64,000 bases of DNA from assembly GCF_001303895.1 (NCBI RefSeq), contig NZ_LJSD01000017.1, positions 62,001-126,000 on the forward strand, in the 5' to 3' direction. Positions 44,626 through 54,180 of this stretch are shown here, one piece after another; within the stretch, counting starts at the first letter, position 1, and each line of letters opens with the position of its first letter. The translations under genes were made by a program, and so were the position numbers. This DNA comes from Mesorhizobium sp. 1M-11 (GTDB lineage: Bacteria > Pseudomonadota > Alphaproteobacteria > Rhizobiales > Rhizobiaceae). Below the pieces are notes generated by a model. That model was not told the origin of the DNA and made no database searches. It worked only from the letters and a program-made list of their open reading frames with translations.

Positions 44626-47600
44626 TCAGGCGACAATGAAGTCTGCTGCCGAAAGGTTCAGATGTGCGTTCAGTTGCGCAAACTGAACAGCCGCGACTTG
44701 CCCGGAGCCATCGGCGTCGTAGGACAACGCTCCGCTGTCGGTGTCATAGATGATGCGGTCGTCGACATCATGGGCAACACCCGACGCACTCTTGAAGAAT
44801 GCGCCCAAGGCAAGAGCGCCGTCGTCGCCCACACTCGTAAAGATGAGGTTGTCCAGCAGGATCGTGTCGTCAGCGACGTTGAAGTCCTTGATCAAGTCGA
44901 CATTGCCGTTCCCAAGCGCTGTCGAGAAGCGGAAGGAATCCTCGCCCGCGCCGCCGGTCAGCGTGTCGGCCGCCAGACCGCCATCCAGAAGGTCGCTGCC
45001 GGTGCCGCCGTTGAGCTTGTCGGCGCCTGCAACGCCCGGCTGAGCCGGCGCAGGCGGGAATTCGACCGACACGTTCACCTTGTATGTCGAGCCTTCCGGC
45101 ACGGCATCCGCCCAGCCATCGCCGGGCACGTCGGGCGACCACATGCCTTCCTGGATGTAGTAGGTTCCGGTTTCCTTGACGACGAAGACCGCGCTTGAAT
45201 CCCGGCTGGTCGTGGAGCCGGGATCGCCGCCGCCATCGTCGTTCTCGGCGACGATGTTGCCGTTGCTGTCCAGCAGCCTGACCCAGCTGTCATGGACGTT
45301 GGGATCGGCAATTCCGTCGATGTCGATCGAGATGACCGTACCGGCCGCCAGTGTGATGCCATAGTATCCGCCCTTGCCGTTGCCGGTGGCATTGACGGTG
45401 GTGTGAAGAGTGGTCGTCGAATCGAAGATATCCGGGTCGGCGGCCAGCGAGAAGTTGTTCGAGATGTCGAAGGCGGTTGCGATCGAATTGTTCGTCGCAT
45501 CGGCCCCGAGCGTGGCGTAGCCGGTACCCATGCCCGGCCGTGGCGGTGCGTCGCCCTGATAGGCGAAATCGCCGAGCAGGGTGTCATCGCCGCCGCCGCC
45601 GTTGATCGTGTCGTTGCCGCCCTGACCGGTCAGAACATTGGCGGCGCCGTCGCCGGTCAATTGATCGTTGAAGCCCGAACCGGCGAGATTTTCGATCGAG
45701 ATATAGGTGTCCCCGGCGGACTTGCCGCCGCCGAGATGGAGTTTGACACCGCTGGTCGCATCGGCGTAGTCCGCCGTGTCGCTTCCGGCGCCGCCATTCA
45801 GCTTGTCGGCACCACCGCCGCCGGTCAGGATATCGTCACCCCCACCGCCGGACAGTTCGTTGGCCTGGGCGTTGCCGATGATATGGTCGTCGAAGAAGGA
45901 ACCAACTGCGTTTTCGAAGCCGGCAAGGATATCGTGCCGGATAACGGTGCCGCGCCCGACGATCTGCACCGGGCCATCGGCATCGCCGCCACTGGCAGTG
46001 CCATTGGCGAGGTCGATGGTCACGCCGTCGGAGCTGCCCGCATAGACAACCGTATCGATACCGTCGCCGCCGTCCAGATAGTCCTGGCCGGCGCCACCGA
46101 TGATCGTGTCGTTGCCGCCTTCACCGTACAGGATGTCGCCATCGTTGCCGCCATCCAGTATGTCATCGCCGTCGCGGCCGTTGAAGTAATCGCCGCCGCC
46201 CTGGCCCCAGAAATGATTTGCTTCCGACGTGCCGATGAAACGGTCGATGCGGTCATCCGACCCGATCAAATTCTCGATGCTGTCGAAGGTGTCGCCGGAG
46301 GCGGTGCCGCCGCTGGCGACATTCGTCTCCAGGTTGACGAGCAGTTGGAACGGGCTTTCCTTGCTGTAGTCGACCGTGTCGACGCCGGCGCCGCCCCTGA
46401 ATATGTCGATGCCGTCCTGGCCGCTCAGCGTGTCGTCGCCGTCGCCGCCGTCGAGGATGTCATTGCCCTGGCCGCCGAGGATGGTGTCATTGCCACCGCC
46501 GCCGTAGAGCGTGTCATTGCCGTCATCACTCTCGGTCTGGTCTTCAAGGTCCGCGACGTCGATCGTGTTGTTGATGTCGCGGCTGGCGAGCGAGTCGCGA
46601 CCGCCGATGATGAGGTCATCACCACCCTGACCGAAGATGGTGTCATCGCCACCACCGCCGTCGAGCGTATCATTTCCGCCGGTGCCGAAAATAATGCTGG
46701 TCATCGTGTTGTCGCCGACGACGGGTGTTTCGGGGCTACCGCCTCCTGGTTGAAGCGTCGACTCGTCGGCGTAAATGATGTTTTCGACGTTCGCGATTTT
46801 CCCGATCTTCAGGTCCCTGGACAGCAGGACGACGGTATCGTTCCCGCCATTCGCTTCCTCGCGCACGATGTCATCGAGGGAGTCGACGAAGTAGATATCG
46901 TCGCCGCTATTACCAGCCATGCGGTCACCGCCGCCGCGGCCGTCGAGGACGTTGGCGCCGTCATTGCCGATCAGTATGTCGTCGTAGCTGCTGCCGATGC
47001 CGTTCTCGATGTAATAGGCGGTCGTATCGGCATTGTGCCCAGCAAAGATCGACACATTGTTGCTATGGCCGTTCACGCTGGAGAACTGCCCGGCGCGCAA
47101 GTCAAGGATCGTGCCCGCCGTAGAACCGGAGAAGTCGATCGTGTCGGTTCCACCTGTGTCATGGATCGTAAAACCGATATCGTGCTGCATGCCCGAGGCG
47201 GAGAGCCGGTAGCCGTCTTGCGTGCTGCCGAAGCCGTAGACGTTGTCGCCCGTGTTGAGGTTGATCTCCTGATAGGTGCGCTCACCATTCGCGTCGACGG
47301 TCGAGAAAAAGCGACGGATGACGGCTTCGATGTCGGCCATGAGCGGCGTCGAAGCCGACCAGCGGCTGGTTTCGCCGACGTCGATGCCATCGAAATAGGA
47401 CATGACGCTGTATTGCTGACGGTCGTAGGTCCAGGTCGCATTGTTCAGATAGTTGATCTGGACGCCGCCGGGACCGCTGTAATTATAGAGTCCGGGATGG
47501 TTCAGGCCGAACTCATGGCCGAATTCGTGGATGAAGGAATCGAACACATAGCCGCCAATGTCTGTCTTGTTGGGCTCCGTGTCGTGGAAACGCTGGCCTA

Positions 47601-47964
47601 TGCTGACATAACGATCGTTTGAATAGGCACTGCCGTCGTCTTCCTCGCCCACTTCGGGGCTGACAACCTGCATCCAGTCAGTCGCGCTGTTGTATGGCGC
47701 GTCGTCGACGATTTCGAACTTCAAAGGGGTGACAAGAGACCACATCTCCAGGGCGCCGATCGCGGCGGCCTTGTATTCGGGGTGGTCGTTGAGTTCGTAG
47801 ACGTTGATCCTCAGCGTTCCCGCCGCGATCGCTGGCGTCAGGCTGCGGTCCAATGCTCCAAGATAATCGAGGTAGGCTTCGTAATCCTCGCTCTTGCCAT
47901 AGGGGTTATCGGGCGTCTGGTCGTTGATCCACCATTGGTCGCTATTTTGGCTTGGGTTCGGCAT
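44626..47964 (-). CDS. Serralysin-type (M10) RTX metalloprotease
   Basis: 1112 residues from ATG 47964. The catalytic domain (about 1-230) has the zinc site HEFGHEFGLNHPG (146-158) and Met-turn YSVMSYF near 188. Then come two blocks of RTX nonapeptides (GGxGxDxLx, e.g. GGGGDDTIFGQGGDD and GGQGNDILDGGDGDD) that bind calcium, an inserted PPC-like beta domain (about 810-970) with DNGNIVAENDDGGG-type Ca loops, a further short RTX block, and the C-terminal FxxxDxIxL-type secretion signal region. Exported by T1SS into the medium. No N-terminal signal peptide is present, as expected. Confidence 0.93.
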   Translation of the reverse strand: MPNPSQNSDQWWINDQTPDNPYGKSEDYEAYLDYLGALDRSLTPAIAAGTLRINVYELNDHPEYKAAAIGALEMWSLVTPLKFEIVDDAPYNSATDWMQVVSPEVGEEDDGSAYSNDRYVSIGQRFHDTEPNKTDIGGYVFDSFIHEFGHEFGLNHPGLYNYSGPGGVQINYLNNATWTYDRQQYSVMSYFDGIDVGETSRWSASTPLMADIEAVIRRFFSTVDANGERTYQEINLNTGDNVYGFGSTQDGYRLSASGMQHDIGFTIHDTGGTDTIDFSGSTAGTILDLRAGQFSSVNGHSNNVSIFAGHNADTTAYYIENGIGSSYDDILIGNDGANVLDGRGGGDRMAGNSGDDIYFVDSLDDIVREEANGGNDTVVLLSRDLKIGKIANVENIIYADESTLQPGGGSPETPVVGDNTMTSIIFGTGGNDTLDGGGGDDTIFGQGGDDLIIGGRDSLASRDINNTIDVADLEDQTESDDGNDTLYGGGGNDTILGGQGNDILDGGDGDDTLSGQDGIDIFRGGAGVDTVDYSKESPFQLLVNLETNVASGGTASGDTFDSIENLIGSDDRIDRFIGTSEANHFWGQGGGDYFNGRDGDDILDGGNDGDILYGEGGNDTIIGGAGQDYLDGGDGIDTVVYAGSSDGVTIDLANGTASGGDADGPVQIVGRGTVIRHDILAGFENAVGSFFDDHIIGNAQANELSGGGGDDILTGGGGADKLNGGAGSDTADYADATSGVKLHLGGGKSAGDTYISIENLAGSGFNDQLTGDGAANVLTGQGGNDTINGGGGDDTLLGDFAYQGDAPPRPGMGTGYATLGADATNNSIATAFDISNNFSLAADPDIFDSTTTLHTTVNATGNGKGGYYGITLAAGTVISIDIDGIADPNVHDSWVRLLDSNGNIVAENDDGGGDPGSTTSRDSSAVFVVKETGTYYIQEGMWSPDVPGDGWADAVPEGSTYKVNVSVEFPPAPAQPGVAGADKLNGGTGSDLLDGGLAADTLTGGAGEDSFRFSTALGNGNVDLIKDFNVADDTILLDNLIFTSVGDDGALALGAFFKSASGVAHDVDDRIIYDTDSGALSYDADGSGQVAAVQFAQLNAHLNLSAADFIVA

Positions 47965-48339
47965 CGTTGGGGTTCCCTCATCTACAACCGTGGATAGTAC
48001 GGCTGTACCGGTTTGCTGCTTCCAACCACCAACAGGCATCGCTTGCGCGCCTGCTAAGCCCCGTCACCTCCGCCGATAATGCTATCGGAATTTTCGACTT
48101 GTCTAGCCTGTTGGACACGGCCACGCAGGACTGCCACGAGGTTCGAGTTCACTTCCTGTTCGCAGTCGACAGATTTCGTCATTTGGACGGCGCGAAGGTT
48201 TGATACCAGGTGTTCGTCATCGCGATCCGCGTCCGATTGGCTGCGTAAAACAGCCCGCCTAGGCCTGCACGAGCAGCAAGCCGAATGCGCTGAGCGCGAA
48301 GATCAACATCTTTTCGTGGTTTCCAGCGCGGTATTGTGG
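47965..48339. other. Intergenic region upstream of the protease gene
   Basis: About 375 bp between the protease start and the xthA stop. It should contain the protease promoter (leftward). Short frames on both strands lack support, and no tRNA or hairpin with a T run was seen. Confidence 0.35.
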
Positions 48340-49113
48340 CTAAACCGACACCTCAATCCACGCTGGAGCATGATCGCTGGCCTTTTCCCGTCCGCGCACT
48401 TCGCGGTCGACGCCGGCAGCGGTGAGCTGGCCGGCGATTGCGGGGCTGAGCAGGAGATGATCCAACCTGAGCCCGGCATTGCGGCCCCAAGCGTTGCGCA
48501 GATAGTCCCAGAATGTGTAGACGCGTTCATCGGGATGAAGCGCCCGGATGGCATCCGTCCACCCCTGGCCGACGAGCTTGTGCAATGCCAGCCGCACCTC
48601 CGGGCGGAACAAGGCATCATCCTGCCAGCGCTCGGGCTTGTAGACGTCGAGTTCGGTCGGAATGACATTGTAGTCGCCGGCAAGGACGACCGGGATGTTA
48701 TGGGTGAGCAGTTCCGCGGCATGCTGCTGAAGCCTGCTGAACCATCGGAGCTTATAGTCGAATTTCGGCCCCGGAGCCGGGTTGCCGTTTGGCGCATAGA
48801 GGCATCCGACCAACACGCCGGAGACTGCCGCCTCGATATAGCGGCTTTGCGTGTCGTCCTCGTCGCCGGGCAGGCCGCGCCGCGTCTCGATCGGATCGAC
48901 GCCACGCGCCAAGATCGCTACGCCGTTCCAGCTTTTCTGCCCCAGCCACACCGCGCCGTAGCCGGCATCGCGAAGTGCCGTTTTCGGAAACTTGTCGCCC
49001 GACGCCTTCAGTTCCTGCAGGCAGACGACATCGGGCTCGGCCTCAGACAGCCAGTCGAGCAGCACCGAAAGCCTGCCATTGATGCCATTGACGTTGAACG
49101 TCGCGATTTTCAT
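48340..49113 (-). CDS. xthA: Exodeoxyribonuclease III
   Basis: 257 residues of the EEP superfamily: IATFNVNGINGRLSVLLDWL, VCLQELKAS (Glu), AGDYNVIPTELDVY and SDHAPAWIEV (Asp-His) are all in place. It is an AP endonuclease / 3'-5' exonuclease in base-excision repair. First of a run leading toward the end-joining genes; 3 bp after the hydrolase gene. Confidence 0.93.
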   Translation of the reverse strand: MKIATFNVNGINGRLSVLLDWLSEAEPDVVCLQELKASGDKFPKTALRDAGYGAVWLGQKSWNGVAILARGVDPIETRRGLPGDEDDTQSRYIEAAVSGVLVGCLYAPNGNPAPGPKFDYKLRWFSRLQQHAAELLTHNIPVVLAGDYNVIPTELDVYKPERWQDDALFRPEVRLALHKLVGQGWTDAIRALHPDERVYTFWDYLRNAWGRNAGLRLDHLLLSPAIAGQLTAAGVDREVRGREKASDHAPAWIEVSV

Positions 49114-49116
49114 CGC

Positions 49117-49752
49117 TCAGCGCTTGAGCTTTTCGGCCCAGGCCGAAACCTTCTCGGCCATTGTTTTGAGATGATCGGCCGCCGTAAAGCCGGACACGCT
49201 CTTGCGCGGCTTCAGATCATGGTCGCCGTCTTCCAGCCAGAAAACCTCGATCGCCTTCGACAGCGCGTATGAGGGCACCTCTTCCCGAGTACCGAACTCG
49301 TCGCGCGTGCCCTGCATGATCAGCGTTGGCGTCTTCAGATCGGCAAGATGCTTGGTGCGCAGCTGCTGTGGTTTGGCCGGCGGATGAAATGGATAGCCGA
49401 GGCAAAGCAGGCCGGCGATCCTGCTCGAGGCGAAAAGCTCGTCAGCCACCATCGAGGCAATGCGGCCGCCCATCGACTTGCCGCCGATAATCAGCGGCCC
49501 CTTGGCGGCCAGATCCGCTACGGCGGCGGCATATTCGGGATTGAGGGTCTCGGCGCGCGGCGGTGGTTTGCGACTCCCCTCGGTGCGCCGGCTCGCCATA
49601 TAGGAGAATTCGAAACGCGCGACACGAAACCCGACCTCGGCAAGCGCCTTGGCGGCGGCGTTCATGGAGGCGGAGTCCATCGGCGCCCCTGCCCCGTGGC
49701 CGAGCAGGATGGTACAGGCGGCGTCTTCCGGGCCGTCGAAAAGGAAGGACAT
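49117..49752 (-). CDS. Alpha/beta hydrolase (KANL3/Tex30-type)
   Basis: 211 residues from ATG 49752 (MSFLFDGPEDAACTILLGHG). Nucleophile GGKSMGG (Ser), oxyanion region LLGHGAGAPMDS, acid PTLIMQGTRDEFG, and the final His in DGDHDLKP. Family of small predicted hydrolases of unknown substrate. It precedes xthA by 3 bp and follows the BRCT/TPR gene by 2 bp. Confidence 0.86.
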   Translation of the reverse strand: MSFLFDGPEDAACTILLGHGAGAPMDSASMNAAAKALAEVGFRVARFEFSYMASRRTEGSRKPPPRAETLNPEYAAAVADLAAKGPLIIGGKSMGGRIASMVADELFASSRIAGLLCLGYPFHPPAKPQQLRTKHLADLKTPTLIMQGTRDEFGTREEVPSYALSKAIEVFWLEDGDHDLKPRKSVSGFTAADHLKTMAEKVSAWAEKLKR

Positions 49753-49754
49753 GC

Positions 49755-50837
49755 TCAACTCGCTGTTCTTTGCGCCAGGTCGACCAGCCGGATGCCATTG
49801 CTGGCTGTGCGGGCCCATTGCGATGTGGAATCGAGCTCGAGATAACGCGACCACCATTTGCGTGCGCCGGCCAGATCACCCGCTTCATAGTCGAGGTTTG
49901 CGAGATTGAAGACGGCATCGGCGTAAGCGCCGTCTATGGCGATCGCGGCAAGCAGATGACGGCGTGCCGTATCCTTCTTGCCTTCGCCGGCGAGCAGCCC
50001 GGAAAGATTGAACCAGGCTTCGACGAAGCGCGGGTCGCGCTTGAGCACGTCGAGATAGGATTGTTCGGCCTCCTTGGCTCTGCCGGCGGCGAGCAGGCAG
50101 TTGCCGCGGTTGAAGAAGATGACCGGATCGCTCGGATCGATGGCGATGCAGCGCCGATAGAGCTCGGCGGCGTCGCCATGCCGACCCTCCTCCTCGGCTT
50201 CCTCCGCCAGGGCGAAGAGCTCGTCGAGATCTTCCGGCTCGGCCCGGCCGAGCGGCAGCAAGGCCTGGCCGTCGAGCTCGCTGACGCCGTCATCCGAACG
50301 CGCATAGATGGCGTTGTCACGGTCGGCGTGCAGCGAAAGCGCGGTCAGCGAGGCGATCGAGCCGGATCGGCGCACAGACCTTGCGATCGTGCCCCAGCTG
50401 GCGCCCGATGCGATCAACCCGGCATATTTCCTGGCCAGGATCAGATCGCGGAAGGAGAAGGGTTCTCCGTCATGTTCGAACGCGTCGAAAAGCGCGAGCA
50501 GGTCGAAATCCTCAGCGCCGAGCTTCGACTGGTCGAGGATGGACTGGCGGCTCAGCGTTGAGCCGGCCGGCGCCTCGATCAACCCCAGCAGCCTGAGGAA
50601 GCCGTTTTCGCTCAGAGGCTGGCGGCCTTTCGCCCTCTCCTCACGGTAGCGGGTCGCGATCCTGGCGGCATCGGTCCTGTCGAGCAACTTGCGGCCAAAG
50701 ATGACATGCGTGGTGCGCCGCGTGGCGCCGCGTTGCAATTCGCCGCCCTGGGCACCGACCTCCCGCACCGCCAAACGGCGCGGGAATGCCGCAAGCCCGC
50801 CGATGAGACCGAACGTCCTGCCTCTCGCCGAGGTCAC
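49755..50837 (-). CDS. BRCT-like and tetratricopeptide-repeat protein of the NHEJ operon
   Basis: 360 residues. The N-terminal 60 residues (RGRTFGLIGGLAAFPRRLAV, then TRRTTHVIFGRKLLD) look like a BRCT domain. A MerR-like helical middle (SILDQSKLGAEDFDLLALFD) and a C-terminal run of four or so TPRs (about 220-350: AAELYRRCIAIDPSDPVIFF, AEQSYLDVLKRDPRFVEAWF, ARRHLLAAIAIDGAYADAVF) follow. The ATG overlaps the Ku stop by 4 bp, so it is cotranslated with Ku and LigD. Role in end joining is inferred from context; it may be a scaffold or regulator. Confidence 0.8.
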   Translation of the reverse strand: MTSARGRTFGLIGGLAAFPRRLAVREVGAQGGELQRGATRRTTHVIFGRKLLDRTDAARIATRYREERAKGRQPLSENGFLRLLGLIEAPAGSTLSRQSILDQSKLGAEDFDLLALFDAFEHDGEPFSFRDLILARKYAGLIASGASWGTIARSVRRSGSIASLTALSLHADRDNAIYARSDDGVSELDGQALLPLGRAEPEDLDELFALAEEAEEEGRHGDAAELYRRCIAIDPSDPVIFFNRGNCLLAAGRAKEAEQSYLDVLKRDPRFVEAWFNLSGLLAGEGKKDTARRHLLAAIAIDGAYADAVFNLANLDYEAGDLAGARKWWSRYLELDSTSQWARTASNGIRLVDLAQRTAS

Positions 50838-51694
50838 TTCTTGCTCTTGGCGCCGCCGCTCGCGGCAACCTTGGCCGGTTTTTCAGCAGGCACGGCCTTG
50901 GGCTTGCTCCTGGCCGGCGGCTTGGATTGTCCAAGGCTGGCCTTCAGCGCATCCATCAGGTTGACGACATTGCCGCGTTCAGGTGCTGCCGCGACGATCG
51001 GCTTGTGGCCTTTGAGCTTCTCCTTGATCATGTTCATCAAGGCGGCCTCGTAGCGATCCTCGTAATTCTTCGGATCGAACTTGGTCAACTTCTGCTGGAT
51101 CAGCGCTTCGGCGAGTTGCAGCATCTCGCGGTCGGGTTTGCCCTGCGGGATGTTGTCGAAATATTCGGCGGTGCCACGCACCTCATGCGGATTGCGCAGC
51201 GTGCAGACGAACATGCCCTTCTCACGCGCACCGATGGTGACGACACGCTCGCGGCTGGACAGCACAAGGCGCGCCACCGCCAGCTTGCCGGACTTGCGCA
51301 TGGCCTCGCGCAGGACGACGAAGGTCTCCTCGGCCATCGCTCCGTCGGGCGCGAGGTAATAGGGCGTGTCCTGGTAGATGACGTCGACATCCTTCTCGTC
51401 GACGAAGGCTTCGATGTTCATGGTGTGGTTGGATTCGATGCGCACGCTTTCAAGGTCGGCATCGTCGATAATGACGTATTGCTTGTCCTCGTATTCGTAG
51501 CCCTTGACCAGATCGGCGCGGTCGACCAGGCCGAGTTCGGGGTCGACGGGCTTCATGTTGATGCGGTTGTGGGTCTTCTTGTGCAGCTGGTTGAAGGAGA
51601 TGCGCTCCTTCGTGCTGGTCGCCGGGTAAAGCCGCACCGGGCAGCTAACCAGACTGAGTTTCAGATAACCCTTCCAACTTGCCCTGGGTGCCAA
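50834..51694 (-). CDS. ku: Ku-family DNA end-binding protein
   Basis: 286 residues. WKGYLKLSLVSCPVRLYPAT at the N-terminus, HNRINMKPVDPELGLVDRAD, VKGYEYEDKQYVIIDDADLE, and EKDVDVIYQDTPYYLAPDGA are Ku-core patterns. A basic Pro/Lys-rich tail (KPPARSKPKAVPAEKPAKVA) ends it. It binds double-strand DNA ends and recruits LigD. Downstream of ligD, upstream of the BRCT/TPR gene. Confidence 0.96.
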   Translation of the reverse strand: MAPRASWKGYLKLSLVSCPVRLYPATSTKERISFNQLHKKTHNRINMKPVDPELGLVDRADLVKGYEYEDKQYVIIDDADLESVRIESNHTMNIEAFVDEKDVDVIYQDTPYYLAPDGAMAEETFVVLREAMRKSGKLAVARLVLSSRERVVTIGAREKGMFVCTLRNPHEVRGTAEYFDNIPQGKPDREMLQLAEALIQQKLTKFDPKNYEDRYEAALMNMIKEKLKGHKPIVAAAPERGNVVNLMDALKASLGQSKPPARSKPKAVPAEKPAKVAASGGAKSKK

Positions 51695-51721
51695 TTCCGC
51701 CTCCTACGCGACGACAACACA

Positions 51722-54172
51722 CTACCTTTTCGCCTTGGCAGGCGCCGGCAATTCCCTGGCAAAATCATCCATATCCGCCCAGGGATCACCAGATGCGGCC
51801 AACAGGCCTGGGAGCGAAGAATAGTTCAAATCCTCCGCAGCGTCGATGGATTCCAGATCATTCCATTCCAGCGGCGTCGAAGCCGGCATGTTCGGACGCC
51901 CGCGCAGCGTGTAAGGGGCCGCCGCCGTATGGCTGCGCGCATTGCGATGGAAGTCGATGAAAATGCGCTTGCGGCGGTTCTCCGCGCCCATGGTGGTGGT
52001 GAAGGTTTCGGGTGCAGTGGCGGCGATGCGGGACGAGATATCGCTGCAGGCTTGATGGAACTGCCGCCAGCCGAGTTTCTTCTTGACCGGCACCACGACA
52101 TGGATGCCCTTGCCGCCGGACGTCTTGACGAACGGCACCAAACCGATGCCTTCCAGCTCGCCGCGCACATGGACGGCGGCCTCGACGACCTCGCGCCAGC
52201 CGATGCCTTCGCCCGGGTCGAGGTCGAAGACGGCGCGGTCAGGCTTGTCGATGCTGAGGCGATGCGCGCCCCAGGTGTGGAATTCGACGACGCCGAACTG
52301 CGCCAATGCAAGATAGGCCTTGGCATCCTCGACAGCGATGTAGCTGCGGGCTTCACCATCGAAATTCTGCGTCTCGAACGATACCATGGTTGCAGGCATG
52401 CCGGTGAAGGCGTGACGCTGGAAGAAACAATCCGCTGGCTTGCCGGTCGGGCAGCGCACCAGCGACACTGGGCGGCCGAGGATGTGCGGCAGCATGAAAT
52501 CGCCGACGGCGGCATAATAGACGGCGATGTCGAGCTTGGTCGGCCCGGTCTTGCCGAAGATGCGGCGTGTCGGGTTGGTAACGAAGATGCCGGCGAGATC
52601 GGCGTCGGAAATCAGCCGCTTGCGCGGTGCGGCGGTGCGAGCCGAAAGCTCGGCCTCGCGCAGGCCCTTGAAGACGGCATGGCGCAGCGCGTTGTCGGCG
52701 GTTCGGTTGGCATAGTGGACATGGGCCGTCAGCACCGGGCGGACTGCGATGACCTCGCGCGGCATGCCCTCCAGCCTGACTGCGTCGGCCTGCAGTGGCT
52801 GCAGGCGTGAAAGCAGCATGGGCAGTGTTTCGGCATCGAAACCCGAGCCGCATTTGCCGCGGTATTCCAGCTCGCCGTCGACCCATTCGGCGAGCGCCAG
52901 CGCCGCCAGGCCCTCGGCCGCTTCGGAGACCGTGTAGCCGGCGATGACGAAATCGCCGACGGCGCGCGCCTTTACTTTCGCCCAGCTCTTGGAACGGCCG
53001 GGCGCATATGTCGACGAAGCCTGCTTGGAGACGATTCCTTCAAGGCCAAGCTCCGATGCCTGCTCGTAGAGCGCGTCGCCGTCGGAGGCCACATGATCGC
53101 TGAGCTGCAGAGCGCTTTTTGCCGTGACGCCGCCGAGCAGTTGCGCAAGCAGCTCCTTGCGTTTTTCCAGCGCAACGTCGGTCAGGTTCCAGCCGTCGAG
53201 ATAAAGCAGGTCGAAGGCATAGAAGGTAAGCTTGTGGGTTTCGCCGGCGGCCAGCGCATCCTGGAGCGCGGAAAAGCGGCTGATGCCCTTGTCGTCGGTG
53301 ACGACGATTTCGCCATCGATGATGGCGCTGGCGCAGGGTAGCGTCTCGAAAGCCGTCTTCAGACGACCATAACGCTTCGACCAGTCGAGGCCGCTGCGGG
53401 TAATGAAGGTGACGGTTCCCTCGTTCACATGTGCCGCCGTGCGATAACCGTCGAACTTGATTTCGTGCAGCCAGCTTTCGCCCGAAGGCGGGGTGGCAAC
53501 GACGGTGGCGAGCTGCGGTTCGAGGCGGGCCGGCATCGGCCCCTGCACGGCGCCCTTGACCTTGGCGGGCTTCGGCGCAACGGCCTTCTTGATCGGCTTC
53601 GGTTTCTCGACCAGCTCTTCGATACGGCGCCCCGACTTCACGCTTTCCGGGCGCTTGGCGAGGATATCGACCTTGGTATCGGCGGCCTGATCGCGCTCCT
53701 TGAACAGCAGCCAGTTGACCTTGTTGTCATCCTCCTTGGCCTTCAGTCTGGCCAGCATCCAGCCGCCTTTGAGCTTCTCGCCCGACAGGCGGAATTTGAA
53801 GGCACCTTTTTCCAGGGAGGTCTCGATATCCTCCATCGGCGCCCAGATGCCAGTATCCCACACGATCATCGGGCCGCCGCCATACTCTCCCTCGGGAATG
53901 AGCCCTTCGAAGTCGATATAGTCGAGCGGATGATCTTCGGTCTGGACGGCGAGCCGCTTGTCGGCGGGATTGAGCGACGGCCCCCTCGGCACTGCCCAGC
54001 TCTTCAGCACGCCGTCGATCTCCAGGCGCAGGTCATAATGATCCGCGGTGGCATGATGCTTGTGCACGACGAAGCGGTTGCCTTCGTGCTGGGTTACCAA
54101 ACCCGAGGGTTCAGGCGTCTTCGCGAAATTGCGCTTGGCGCGGTAGGACTGGAGCTTGGGGGAACCCGCCAT
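51722..54172 (-). CDS. ligD: ATP-dependent DNA ligase D
   Basis: 816 residues in the order phosphoesterase (about 25-140; FVVHKHHATADHYDLRLEID), ligase (about 210-510; adenylation motif HEIKFDGYRTAAHVNEG), polymerase (about 525-800; FDLDPGEGIGWREV, the DxD pair). The enzyme processes and seals ends in bacterial NHEJ. 27 bp precede ku. The polymerase domain is of the archaeo-eukaryotic primase type. Confidence 0.96.
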   Translation of the reverse strand: MAGSPKLQSYRAKRNFAKTPEPSGLVTQHEGNRFVVHKHHATADHYDLRLEIDGVLKSWAVPRGPSLNPADKRLAVQTEDHPLDYIDFEGLIPEGEYGGGPMIVWDTGIWAPMEDIETSLEKGAFKFRLSGEKLKGGWMLARLKAKEDDNKVNWLLFKERDQAADTKVDILAKRPESVKSGRRIEELVEKPKPIKKAVAPKPAKVKGAVQGPMPARLEPQLATVVATPPSGESWLHEIKFDGYRTAAHVNEGTVTFITRSGLDWSKRYGRLKTAFETLPCASAIIDGEIVVTDDKGISRFSALQDALAAGETHKLTFYAFDLLYLDGWNLTDVALEKRKELLAQLLGGVTAKSALQLSDHVASDGDALYEQASELGLEGIVSKQASSTYAPGRSKSWAKVKARAVGDFVIAGYTVSEAAEGLAALALAEWVDGELEYRGKCGSGFDAETLPMLLSRLQPLQADAVRLEGMPREVIAVRPVLTAHVHYANRTADNALRHAVFKGLREAELSARTAAPRKRLISDADLAGIFVTNPTRRIFGKTGPTKLDIAVYYAAVGDFMLPHILGRPVSLVRCPTGKPADCFFQRHAFTGMPATMVSFETQNFDGEARSYIAVEDAKAYLALAQFGVVEFHTWGAHRLSIDKPDRAVFDLDPGEGIGWREVVEAAVHVRGELEGIGLVPFVKTSGGKGIHVVVPVKKKLGWRQFHQACSDISSRIAATAPETFTTTMGAENRRKRIFIDFHRNARSHTAAAPYTLRGRPNMPASTPLEWNDLESIDAAEDLNYSSLPGLLAASGDPWADMDDFARELPAPAKAKR

Positions 54173-54180
54173 GGAAGCGC

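Noticed and set aside
44626..47000. Tandem short repeats suggesting a CRISPR-like array
   Set aside because: They are degenerate RTX codons (GGxGxDxLx) in one reading frame, with no spacers.
45292..47622. Long plus-strand open frame opposite the protease
   Set aside because: Antisense of RTX repeats; regular codon pattern keeps the opposite strand open. No family resemblance.
50927..52810. Long plus-strand open frame opposite ku and ligD
   Set aside because: Crosses the boundary of two real genes and has no recognisable domain.
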